From Ananas comosus (lineage: Eukaryota > Streptophyta > Magnoliopsida > Poales > Bromeliaceae), in NCBI RefSeq assembly GCF_001540865.1, contig NC_033622.1, positions 8,794,194-8,858,193 on the forward strand: DNA of 64,000 nt, written 5' to 3'. Of the stretch, positions 45,595-57,037 are shown in pieces. A program made the translations under genes and the position numbers. Below the pieces are notes generated by a model. The model did not search any database, had not been told where the DNA came from, and saw only the letters and a program-made list of their open reading frames with translations. Position 1 is the stretch's first letter. Each line of letters opens with the position of its first letter.

Positions 45595-46148
45595 CCTTAC
45601 AACCGATCGAACAAATCATCAATTCTAGGCAACGGGTATTTGTTCTTGATCGTCACTTTGTTTAGCTCGCGATAGTCCACACAGAGTCGCAACGTTCCAT
45701 CCTTCTTTTTCACAAATAGCACAGGAGCTCCCCATGGCGACACACTCGGCCTCACAAAGCCTTTATCGAGTAAGTCTTGCAATTGAGCTTTTAACTCTAC
45801 TAACTCCGCCGGTGCCATTCTATACGGAGCCTTCAAAATTGGCGCCATCCCGGGAGTCAAGTCAATGACAAACTCGATCTCCCGGTCCAGTGGCAATCCC
45901 GGTAACTCCTCCGAAAATACATCCGGAAACTCGTATGCTATACGAATATCCCCAAGTATCGGGAGCTCCCTGTGGGTCTCCACCATCGTTGCCAAATAGG
46001 CCACACATCCACCTTTAATCAACTTCCTCGCCCTCGACACTAACACCGTCGCCGCGAAGCGCGAGCTTTTACATGCACGATACACCACTTCCTCTTGATT
46101 GGGCTCACAAAACGTGATCACCTTACTCTCGTAGTCAGTGACGGCATA
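45595..46148 (-). pseudogene. Protease C end and RT N end (element 2), cut by a solo LTR
   Basis: The open stretch 45597-46154 reads [39 protein letters not shown] and [20 protein letters not shown]. Its apparent Met start lies at the LTR junction and is not real. The protease body continues at 48660 beyond the LTR. Confidence 0.88.
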
Positions 46149-48654
46149 TGTCACGCCCCGCTCACCGCCAATTTGGTTGGGTTCGGTCTACGTCAACAGA
46201 CGCCGAACGGACAGGGCCTTCCCTGCCCGCCCAAAGTTCCAACCACAAGTATAATTAAGCAATCAAATAAAGAGATTTGCAATTATACAAGGCTTGCACG
46301 AGGGCAAGCAACAACGGAAGCGAAAGCTCTAAGCTAAAACATATAACCATACATAATATTTGATTACATTTAAAGTAAATATTAGTAAACTAAAACTATT
46401 ACATCCATTTGCTTCATTCATAATATCTTTTTACATCATAATCATTCTCCAAAATACATGAATTATTTTTAACTTTTACATCTATAAATTAACAAAATAA
46501 AAGTTGATACATGTACACAAAAGGAATGATTAATATGCAAGTACTCCGGTGGCCACTAGCTATGGCGCGATACCCTTGCCTCGATCCTCCGCCGCCCCAC
46601 TCGCGCTCGGATCTGTAGGGTTAGTGGTGTGAGAATTACAACGAAGTTCCCAGTGGGTTCGGCAACTGACCTCACCGACTTACCCACTAGGTCTATTCAG
46701 GCATAAGTATTTCAAAGAAAGAGAAAAGTAGCCAATACTAATGCTAATACTATGCCTGCAAGAAAGCTGTAAGTGGATATATATAATCAAATATGAATGA
46801 TTATGCATGCATGCTCTTTCGATAACTTTACTTTGACTTTTACCCAATCTTACCGGTTAACCTTGTTAACCCCAATAACTCACAACCTAAAATCCCTTAA
46901 TAATGGGGGACTCGAACCTCCCTGGGGACCATCTTCGGGGACCTCGCTCCCCATGGTGACTATTCCGGAACGCACCGCTTGAGGGGGAGCTACCTCCCTC
47001 AAGCCAAAACTTATCGTAAGTATCGATCTAATCCTCAACTTGAGGACACATAGCCACTAGCCACAATGCCACTTTAACGATGATAGGTCTCTACCTTATC
47101 ATACTTGCCACTCTCTAGGCTACTCTTACCATAATATCACTATTGTTTAAACTAGATTTAACAATGTGTATCTCGATGCCAATCTTGTCTCTATTGTCAA
47201 TGTCACCTTTGTTTACTATTATCTTAGTCCGGGTCTCACATTCATACAAGTTTAGGGTTCCCACATACATGTCCACTATGGTTCTTATCATCCTCTATGT
47301 TCATCTACGTTAGAAGCATATAAATGAAATTCAACCAATTTTCACATGTAAACTACCCTACCATACATGAATGACTATTGATATAATGCTCAACAAAAAG
47401 GTGAAATAGACATAGAAGGGAATCCAGCGATTCCGGAGTGCACCCCCCCACCTCGAATAATTGTAGAAGGATTGTAGTTCGATTCTCGTGCTCTACGAAC
47501 TCCAATCCCGCGTGCTACGGCGATCTACAACAATTTTAAAGCCAAATTAGGCTTTATACTACAAACTCATATCTAGTCTTTTCATTTCGACGAACGGAGT
47601 TGTTCCACGCGTCGGGAATACCTCCAATTAGGTTTCCAAGAGGTCAATTTATCTTGAAAACGATCGGAGGCAAAAGCCCCAATTTTCATGCCCTAACAAC
47701 GTCATATAGGGTTTTCTCCTAGATTGATCTTATATCTAAGCAAATGATAGCTTAGAAGTATGTAGGAAGCTCTCTAATACCATTTTCAAGCCATTTGGAC
47801 CATTCGTAGGGCATCTACTTTAAACCCTAGGTGTTCCCCATGAGAGGATCTTGAGTTTCCATGGTTTTCATGGTGTTCAAGCCTCGAAAGGGTTTCTAAA
47901 GTTAGAAACAAACTCAAAACTCCCAAAACCTAGGGTGAAATCCAAACCCTAGATGGGCTTTACACTAAACTCACCTTAGCCCAAGCTCCTCCCAAGTTCC
48001 ACCTTGTAGGAGAGCTTCTTGACATTCTAGACCACCAAAATCTCCTTCAATGTCTTTTTCTGCTCCAACTCTTTGCCCTAGAGCAAGATCTCTAGAGAGA
48101 GAAAGAGAGGAATGAGAGAAGGAGAGAGTTGGGGCTGTTGGCTGTGAAGAGAAGAAGTGTTGGGGTATTAACATATTGTAACATTTGCAACTAAGCCCCC
48201 CAAAAACTCTATTCTGCAACAAATCAATCCCTGCTGCCAAAGCCAAAGTGTACCGGTACACGGGTTTTTGTACCGGTACACATCTGCGCATAGGCCAAAC
48301 CCGAGAGCAGTTTTCTTCGTTCGCACCATTTGTACCGGTACACTTTCAATTTGTACCGGTACACATTCAGTTTTGCTCAAACCCGAGAGCAGCTACTCCT
48401 CGGGTTGCTTGCTGTACCGGTACAACCATCAACGTTGTACTGGTACACTTTGCTCCAGAATGCTATTTTGGCTCCGATTCGACTCTACTTCGTGCCGGTC
48501 GATGCTAAAACCTTTCTAACCTCTCTTCAACTCATTTCTAACCCTTCCAACATAGTTGGAAAGCTAATTGGAACTTGTCCAACTATTTCTCTCGGCGCTT
48601 TAACCCAATTTTGGGTAAAGTTCGATAATCGCTATCGGGTTTCAATATGTTACT
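46149..48654 (-). repeat. Solo LTR in element 2 protease (TSD GCATA)
   Basis: Starts TGTCACGCCCC; the last bases are ATATGTTACT, with T in place of the expected terminal A. GCATA flanks both sides (46144-46148 and 48655-48659). 2506 bp, no internal genes. Same family as LTRs A and B but opposite orientation. Five perfect TGTACCGGTACA palindromes lie at 48249, 48269, 48331, 48352 and 48413. Confidence 0.93.
48249..48447. promoter_or_regulatory. Five TGTACCGGTACA palindromes in the solo LTR
   Basis: Perfect copies start at 48249, 48269, 48331, 48352 and 48413, and an imperfect one (TGTACTGGTACA) at 48436. CCCGAGAGCAG at about 48300 and 48382 and CTCGGG at 48399 lie among them. Position in U3 is inferred from related LTRs. 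Confidence 0.5.
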
Positions 48655-48659
48655 GCATA

Positions 48660-50312
48660 ATACTTTGAGAGCTAATCGATTCCAAGGATAACATCGAAAC
48701 CCCACATCTGGTTCAAAACAAGCAAGTCCGCTGGCATAATCTAATCGCCAATCTGCACTAGACAACCCACGCACTCTTCCTTGACACTAAAAGTATGTTC
48801 TGGTGCATAAACCCACCAATAATCCGGACTATCCAACACCTCGATACCATGAGTTCTAGCAAATGACACGCCAATGAATGAATGGGATGCACCAGAATCA
48901 AATAAGGTTCTAGCTCTAGTGCCATTAATTAAAATAATACTTGCCACAACATCATCTGGAACGGCAGGCTCCTCAGCCTGAGCGGCGAAAACCCGGCCAC
49001 TCGGTGCAGCTCGGGACCCCTCCGGCTGACGCGGTACAGATGAGCATCCAGCCGACATGGCAAGTGGCAATCCGGGCATACTGAACTGATGCAGTCGTCT
49101 GGGCAGACAATGTCCAACTCGGGCACTCCCGGATAACATGTCCAGCTTGACCACACTTGAAACACTTTCCATCGCGCTGTGGGCAAACCGGCGGTCGATG
49201 ATCACCGCTGCAAATAACGCATCGAGTAGGCCTCCGATTCTTCGACTGCTGTCGTGGATACCGAGGAGGCTTCTTAGCATTCGGCCGACCCCCAACACCG
49301 CCCGCAGCCCGCTCCTTTCCCTTGTCCTTGTCCTTGTCCTTGTCCATAGACTCGCGCTCCCCACGCTCATAGGCACTACCGTGCTCCGCCCACAACGCCC
49401 GATCAAAATCCTCCGCAAAGGTTGTAAGTTTAAGGATCTGCCCTTTCTTATAAATCTGCGGCTGAAGTCCTGCAAGAACCAAATGGCCCGATCCCTGTCA
49501 TCCCATACCAAATCCAGGACACAATCAATAATGTAGGAAAACTCTCGCTCATACTCTCCCATCGAGCGGTCACCCTATCTTATCTTTCGGAACTTATCCT
49601 GTAGCTTTCTCTTCTAACAATCAAGGAAGTAATTTGCAAACATCAACCTCCAAAACTTCTCCCAAAGTATAGGCGGAAGGTCGGAAGATCGATCATGCTT
49701 TACCCTTTTCCACCACACCTTCGCCGCTTTCTCCAAACAATGAGTGGTGAGATACCCCTTATCTTTCTCCAAGGTGTATATATTCTCGAAAAGTGTTTCC
49801 ATTGAGTCAATCCAAGACTCCACCATCCAAGGCTCCACTTTCTCCCCGTCGAACATGGGCAGGTTGAACTTCTTGAACATCACAAAAGCCGCAAGTGCAC
49901 GCTCCCGCTCCGCCTCCATAGCCGCACCCTCGGGATTTGAGGTTCCTAAACCGGCTGCCACCGCCGCGACTGGGATAGCCGCTGCGGCCACGCTCTCAGC
50001 CGCACTTGGTATCACGATAGGGGGCGCAGCTTACTCGATGCCCACTTGATCCGTCGCCGCCTGCCGCTGCGCCAAGCCCTCCTGGAGCCGCTGAATTTGC
50101 TCCCCCTGGCTTTGCACCGATTCCACTTGCTGTCGCACTATACTTACAAGTGCCGACACCTTCTCCCGGAGCTCCTCGTCGCCACTCGCTCCGGATTGCT
50201 CGGGAGCCGAACTCGGTCCCTCGGGCATTGACCTTGTTCGAGGTCCACCACGAGCGATCGCTTCCTGAAACATAGCAATTACATTAGCTACTTGACCAAC
50301 ATACCCAAACAA
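48660..50312 (-). pseudogene. gag and protease N end (element 2)
   Basis: Gag begins near 50312 with a Gln-rich coiled segment and METLFENIYTLEKDK and KAAKVWWKRVKHD capsid motifs. The nucleocapsid zinc knuckle CFKCGQAGHVIREC is intact (about 49125-49170). A KDKDKDKDK run near 49330-49350 comes from a short tandem repeat. The pieces at 50312, 50015 and 49562 share a frame; the zinc-knuckle part is in another frame, and the frame of 49562 returns before the protease motif TLFDSGASHSF at about 48890-48920, so two offsetting shifts occurred. Protease is then cut by the solo LTR. Confidence 0.87.
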
Positions 50313-50570
50313 ATCCTAATCAGGCGAAAGCAAACAAGTGAATTCATTCTCATTCCGAGGCATCATGTTGTCGGCCGCCCAACATAACACTTGGAGTAGA
50401 GAACAAATATCAACTTGAATTTGTCCCTAATAACCATTAGAGACATATTAACACCAACCCAATCCACAAGGCTTTCGCTATACATCAATTCCACGTCACT
50501 CACGTTCCCTAGATCCCTAAAGTTTCCATTCTAAGGGTTTCTAGGTCCATCCTAGGCTTTCACTTTTCAA

Positions 50571-50582
50571 GCTTTGATACTA
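50571..50582 (-). other. Degenerate primer binding site (element 2)
   Basis: Minus strand TAGTATCAAAGC at the site where element 1 has TGGTATCAGAGC. Two G-to-A changes on the minus strand leave a decayed initiator Met tRNA site. Confidence 0.75.
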
Positions 50583-50589
50583 TTATATC

Positions 50590-52704
50590 TATCACGCCCC
50601 GAGCCCGCCTATTTGGTCGGTTCAGGCACGTCAACAGACGCGAAACGGACAGCACCTCTCCTGTCCGCCCAAGGCTCAACACGATATCAATATGTATATA
50701 AATTTTGTGCAAGCGAAAAATATAATTATACATGGCTTGCACGAAGGCAAGCTACAACCAAAGTGAAAGTTCTACACTAACATCACATACATACAAGTAT
50801 CATGATTACTTTTAACCATATACAAGCATAATACAACTACATTCATTCTTTTTCTTTTTTTTTTACATCACATGATCATCCAAAACATAAGTCTTTTACA
50901 TTTATGCATCATTTATACAACTATAATCATCATATACAAAAGATAATAACAACAGGTGTGAACTATACTCAGGTGGTCACTGTCTAAGGCGTGAAACCCT
51001 TACCGCGATCCTCGATCGGCTCGCTCGACCCCGGCTGTGTAAAAATAGTGGGGTGAGAACTACAAGAAAGTTCCGAGTCGGTTTGGCTACCGACACCGCC
51101 GACTTTTCCACTAGATCTAAATCAGGCATAAGTAGATGAATAATGCAGATAGATAGGTAACCATGCTAAACAAATGCAACTATTATACTTGAACAAGATA
51201 CTATCAATATAAGATGCTCATGATGCATGCCAATTCCATTACCAATACCCAATTATCTAGGCTAACCCGTAGGTTTCACCACCAAAAACAACTCACCAAT
51301 TCAAATCCCTACTATCCGGACAAACTCCTACAACCCGACGGGACCGTCCTCTGGGGGGAACTTCAATCCAATGATGACTACTCCGGAGCTCATCGCTTGA
51401 GGGGGAGCGACCGCCCTCAAGCCAAGACTTACAAGTGAGTATGATCCAATCCACAACTTTGAAGATGCTATGCTCACTAAGAGGATGCCATGTTCACAAT
51501 GTCACAACACACTATGTGTTCTATTCTCTAGCATTCATTATACTCACTAATGCCACAAGGTGCTATTTCGCTCACTTGTTACAATGTCGCCATGTTCTTT
51601 GCCTCAACTAGGTTCATATCTCAATTCATACTTGTATAGGGTTCACAATTGCTCAATATTTCATTCTCAACTCATATGCATCTTTAAACTTAAAGCATGC
51701 AAGGGATATATACACATATACAGTCTCATTAACCCTACAATGCATAAATCCTAATACATACACATATATGCTCAATGGGTGACATGTAGACATAAAAGGA
51801 GGTTCGATGATTTGGAATAGCACCACTCACCTCGCAAGGTTGCTAAGGTGCTTGAATCCAATTTCCAGAAATTATGGTCGCCAATTGCCCTCGACCCTCG
51901 GCAAACGAAGCCGAAATAGGATTTTTCTTCAATATCTTGGCGTAGACTTGTCGGATCTTCAAACCGAGTCTCTCAATGCGTCGGTTTTTTCACCGAGTAG
52001 AGCTACAAGAGATCAAACCTTAGTTGGATCTCATAACTAGCGAAACCCCAAACTGACCCTTAGGGTTTCCATAATTGCCCATTACTCACTAATTCATGGA
52101 AACTCATGAACCAATCTATCATAGTATCCTTTAAACACAACTACTAGAAGTGATTAACTCAAAGCCCTAGCTAATACCATAAGAACTCACCTTGAGTTCA
52201 AGTTCTCTCCTCAACTTCTTGCACAAGTGCTAACTCCACCCTCCAAGAAGCCTTCTTCTCCACCAAGCCCCCACTTGGAGCAACCCTAGTGAGAGAAGGA
52301 GAGAGAAGGAGAGAGAGAAAAGTGAGAGGAGCTCTAGAGAGAGAACAAGAAAGCTTTTCTCTTTGTTCATAAGTGAGGGAATGAGGTTAGGGTATCCAAA
52401 AACCCTCACATATGGTCCCCCACGAACAATTACACATAAGCCCCTTACCAAATTACTACACCATACAAACCCACAATTTTGTGGGTACGGGGTCCGGACC
52501 TTGCACAGGGTCTGGACCCTGAGAGCATTTCCAGCACGAAATGGCTTCGAAAATTCCCAGCTTGCTCTCCAAGGTCTCAACACCCATTACCTACCCTCCA
52601 AAACACTCGGAATGATTTCCGGACCTTTCTAACTTGTCCCACTCCGCACTTCGGTCAATTTGACTGAAGTTCGGTATAACCTACCGAAGTTTCGGTATAT
52701 TACA
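50590..52704 (-). repeat. 5' LTR of element 2
   Basis: 2115 bp. Starts TATCACGCCCC (TG changed to TA) and ends TATATTACA. Contains GGGTCCGGACCT-type palindromes near 52490-52515 followed by GAGAGC. The end block (rc of 50600-50690) has the GGACAG..CTGTCC stem. Confidence 0.9.
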
Positions 52705-54535
52705 GAGAAGCTAGAGATTCTATGTTTACTGCCAAATTTAAGGCTAATAGGTGGTTAAATGCTTAGTTTGGTGTATTAAGCTGGATTGTAGCATTCATGT
52801 CAGATTTTCATTAATTTTCTTATCAGATTCTTCAAGTTGAGCCACTGGTGATTCGATTCTTGGCTGGTTATTCCTGCACTCCTTGTTGAATTGGAGCTGC
52901 TCCTAGCTAGATTGGAAGGTTAGTTGGCTGAATTTGAAACTTGAACCTAAAATTGGTACCGAATGGGATTTTCGTTAAATTTTTAATTCTAATTTTTGTT
53001 CCGGCATCTTTCCTACTTGGACTAGAGTTTTCTTGGATTTTTCTACTTGAGTTGGTGCTGAAGTTTGATGCGTGAGTGTCTGGATTATGTCTAGGTGCAG
53101 GTAAGTGCGGCAATTTAGATGGTTTCAACTTTTTTTGTTAATACACCGGTAGTTTTGGTGAATTGCTGGATTTTGTCTAGTGATAGCATTTATCTCTGCT
53201 AGTTTTGCTGAGATTCACTCCCTTGGAGCAGTTTTTATCTCGTAGCTGGATTTAAGTTGGATTTGTAATCGTCGATCACTTCAAACTTCCTAATTGTGTC
53301 TATCCACGTATATTCACTACAACATAAATGAATTGATTTGACAGTAAGTTAATTATATTAGGTAAATATGGATATTTGTGGTATAATTGATGTTAGTTTT
53401 GATCCTGCGAACCATACTAGTGGTTATCTAGCTGCTTGAATCTACTATTTACATTATTTGCTTCTATACAACTTGGATTTGCTATGTGAATTCTGAATCT
53501 AGTATATTAGCTTTACGGCATCAGTTTGATTACCCTTCTATGTCCCGGTTGGGCAAGGTGGAACTTCGATAGTATTAGATTGTGGGCTCATTTTGATTGC
53601 TTTAGTCATGGGGTTAGAGCAATTCAAGATAGTGTTTTTACATCGGATTGTGTCAAGGTTCCTTTGTTGAGAGATATTATAATCTATTTGGTCATATGCA
53701 TTGATTATAACCTGCAGTAGCATAGTATGCTTGACCTAGTTAACTTGATCCTCCATCGAGTCGCTCCGCTCAAGTGCCAATCAGGAGATGACTTGATTTG
53801 GAATTCTTATTTTCACATTTGCAACCCACAGAATTTTAGTAGGGATCAGACGTGATGCAGGTGTGGGCTTAACTGGACTTTCGAGCTAGTTAGTTAATTG
53901 GGTTTATTTCGGTAGTATTGTAGCTAGTTGACACGTATCACACATAATGCATCCATTTTTATAGTTTTAGTAGAAAGGCATAGTAGTGGTAATTATTTTC
54001 CGTAGTAATTTATTTATTCAGGTTTCATTCTGTAATTTTTCTTATGCCTAGCTATAATAGACCTAGTAGGTAGATCGTTGTCATCAATGACGATATCCAT
54101 TGAGGACTGTTCATTATAGTAGTTCTCACACCCTCTATTGTTAACTTTTCTTACAGAGCCCTCTGTTGTCACCTTTCCTGATCGAGGTAAGAGGGTCAAT
54201 GGTTAGATAGCTCTCCTACGTATGGACCGTGCAAGTGGAGGACCCAGCAATTAGTTTTTTGTGAGACATACTGTACATACAGGATTGACAGAGCCAGTTG
54301 GGTTGTACTTATTTCTTTATCTGGAAGATGATCTTGTATTATTTTGGAGTTATGTTAAATGTACAGTAAGGTTTAGTTCTTTATTCTCTAGTTTATTTCA
54401 ACTCTGATATACTAGTTGTAATAATTGTAGTAGATTTTTATCCTTGTGCAGGTTTTAGACGCTTCACATGCACAGGCTTCTTGTGTATACAACGGATCTG
54501 TTGGTGAGTCCAGGTTCCTAACACGGGGTGTCACA
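52705..54535 (+). repeat. Plus-strand LTR fragment (LTR I), 5' end missing
   Basis: Ends ACGGGGTGTCACA at 54535, a plus-strand LTR end. A segment at 54050-54145 (GACCTAGTAGGTAGATCG, ATTGAGGACTG, TAGTTCTCACACC) parallels the same zone of LTRs A and B (GACCTAGTGGGTAAG, CACTGGGAACT, TCTCACACCAC). No coding sequence. Its start is not visible because element 2 abuts at 52704. Confidence 0.6.
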
Positions 54536-55253
54536 GGTTAGCTGTGAAAAGTCCATATATAGAAGTGCTACAGTTGCACTTAAAGCCCCAACAGTTTATA
54601 TTTGCAGATAAACAAACCTAAGTCCTTACACCAGGTTTCAAGCTCCTCAAACTTTTGGGCGCCCGATAGTATCATAAATACATCCGGTCCAGAATCCGAC
54701 CGCCCATTTAGCCTGTCGGAATCATGTTTCGAGTGCCCGTGGAGGAATCCAAGTGCTGGTTTATTTACAAGCCATGCGACTCCCTGCTCTAATGTTGAGC
54801 ATTTGAAAGGCATGCGAACACCCGTAGGGAACCACCGAAGGTGTTTCAGGCACTCGCGGGGCTAGTTAGTCGCCCAAATGTTAGGTCCCTCATGTTCCAA
54901 CTTTTGGATTGGGAGTCGAGAAGGTTTTCGGGCACCGTCGAGTAAGGTCCGCAAAGATTCGTGCACCGACAGGGCAGGTCGAGTGCCCAAAAATGGCCTC
55001 CTCCCGAATATTGTTCTGTTAAAGAGGGTCCGATTGTTCCTATCATTACATTAGGCATCCGAAACCATTTTGGGTGCCCGAATTCTAGTTTTGGGTGTTC
55101 AAAAAGGTATGGAACTCGATTTTCTTTCTTTTGGAACTCTGTTTGATCCGAACTGGTTTCAATTCGATTCAAATTTGGTCTAAGACTCTTAAAACCCATT
55201 TTAATCATGTCTAATATGACTTAATCTGCCCTACTAAAGTTCAATGCATTACA
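54536..55253 (-). repeat. 3' LTR part of a third Ty3 element
   Basis: Ends AATGCATTACA at 55253 just before a polypurine-like tract and integrase-tail homology, so it is LTR. In element orientation it begins TGTAATGCATTGAACTTTAG. Only about 720 bp precede LTR I. Confidence 0.6.
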
Positions 55254-57037
55254 TCCCTCCCTTTTTAAAAATTGTTTCGTCCACAAAACTAAAATTTCAT
55301 ACCTCAAGTAGACTCCCCAAATAGATGAGGAAAATGCTCCCTTATGGTGCTCTCTACCTCCCATATAGCATTGCGCTCCTCATGATTGTTCCACAACACT
55401 TTCATATAAGAAATGGAGCATTCCAGAACATCTTTTTTTGTCGAGCGAGGATGCTAACCGAATATTCATTATAGCTCAAATCCTCCTACAATTCCAAAGG
55501 TGGGTATCTAATTATGTGTGTTGGATCGGGTACATACTTGTTGAGTAATAACATGTGCAACATGTTGTGTGCTCTGCCGAACTTATATACGGGTAGCACA
55601 ACTAGATACGCCACATGGCCGATCTGCTCCAACACCTCAAATGGTCAGATATAGCGAGGACTTAACTTTTCTCGCATGCCAAAACACTTCACCCGTCTCG
55701 TTGGACAGACATTCAAGAACATATGGCCGCCGACGCTAAACTTCAACTCACGTTGGAGATTATCATAATAGCCTTTTTGGTAACTTTGGCCTGTCAATAG
55801 CTTTTCATGCACAATTCGCACCTTTTCCTCGACCTCTTGTACAATGTTCGAGCCCACAATAGATCTCTCACCGACCTCGCTCCAACGCAGTTGAGATAGG
55901 ACTTTTACCCATACAACGCTTCATAAGGTGCCATCTAGATGCTCACTTGGAAGTTGTTGCTATAGACAAACTCCACAATCGACAAGTATTGTTTCCAATA
56001 GGTCCCATAATCAATGACACACACCCGCAACATATCTTAAAGAATCTGATTCATTCTCTTAGATTATCCATCACTTTGAGTGATATACTGTGTGCTAAAC
56101 TCGAGGGGCAGCCCAAGAGCCTTGTATAGACTCTTCTAAAATTGTGACACGAATCAAGAATTCTATTTTGAGACAATTAATACTAGCACTTCATAGAGGC
56201 GCATAACTTCACTGATGTAGATCCGTGCCAATTTATCCCTCAACCAAGTTACATAGATCAATAGATGTTACGGATTTTAGTGTTGGCATATTTGGCGATA
56301 AGTAGTGACAAGTAATGACAACTAGAGACAAGTTGTGATGAATCATTTCAGATCGAATCGGAGTCTTGAAAAGCTTAACCTACAAAAAGTTTAAGATGAA
56401 AACTTGAAGACTCAAAGTTTAAATCCATGATGCTCGATAAATTTTTACAATATTAACGGTGATTAGTGAATTTATTTAAGCTATTGGAACTCATTAGAAT
56501 TGAGAGAAATTATAAATATTAAAAACTAAAATATTTCAAGATGAAGATCCTATCAAGGTCAGGATAGTGAAAAGAATGTTAGGACCTTGTAATCTATTTT
56601 TTTCTTACTGGATTATTATTACTTGTTGGTCCCTCAGGTTTTGTTACTCCTGGTTAGAGTTTCTTCACATAAATCTTGGTGTGCTGATTTTTATTTTTTG
56701 TATTTTTTTTTAGTTGAATCGAGTTTTGTATTTTTGGCTTATGTACCTATTCACCTTCCTGCAGGTATTTGATAAATTCTAGATAGATCCTTGGGTCTTT
56801 CCCGATAACTAACAGTAGAAAATGAGCTGATTTTATCTGTCGTTCCACAATCATCCAAATAACATCATGACCCACATGCGATCGAGGCAAGTCCACGACA
56901 AAGTACATGGCGATATTCTCCTACTTTCAAATAGGAATTGGTAGACTTTGCAACTTGCCTACTGGAAGTCTATGCAAGCCTTGACTTGTGGTACACTAAG
57001 CATTAAGCCACATAGCACGCAATATCACCTTTCATTT
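55254..57037 (-). pseudogene. Integrase region of the third Ty3 element, heavily decayed
   Basis: Follows the polypurine-like run (minus strand AAAAAGGGAGGGA). Homology to integrase C terminus is clear at 55645-55857 (RELKFSVGGHMFL, FGMREKLSPRYI) and continues to 56265. An unrelated stretch of about 540 bp (56268-56808) interrupts it, then integrase core homology resumes at 56815-57037 (matching 2385-2600 of element 1). The rest, carrying the zinc-binding region, lies at 60871-61000 beyond LTR H. Stops and shifts throughout make this the oldest Ty3 copy here. Confidence 0.75.
56268..56808. other. Unidentified insertion in the third element's integrase
   Basis: AT-rich with TTAGTGTTGGCATATTTGGC near its start and repeated GTGACAAGT words (56300-56335). 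No terminal repeats or target duplication were found by eye and no coding potential. Confidence 0.4.

Larger units (their letters stand above)
36175..52704 (-). mobile_element. Ty3/gypsy LTR retrotransposon (element 2), Tekay-like, with nested insertions
   Basis: In minus orientation: 5' LTR 52704-50590, degenerate primer binding site, gag, protease, RT, RNase H, integrase with chromodomain-like tail, polypurine tract 42999, 3' LTR 42998 to about 36175. Insertions inside it: LTR A (37636-42578, itself holding LTR B) in the 3' LTR, and a solo LTR at 46149-48654 in protease. Without these it is about 9.1 kb. The outer end of the 3' LTR is missing (about 345 bp compared with 50590-50935), so no target duplication can be checked. 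Coding is closely related to element 1 but the LTR sequences differ. Confidence 0.88.

Noticed and set aside
46149..48654. Intron in element 2 pol
   Set aside because: TG..C(T) LTR-like ends and a 5-bp GCATA duplication show an LTR insertion instead.
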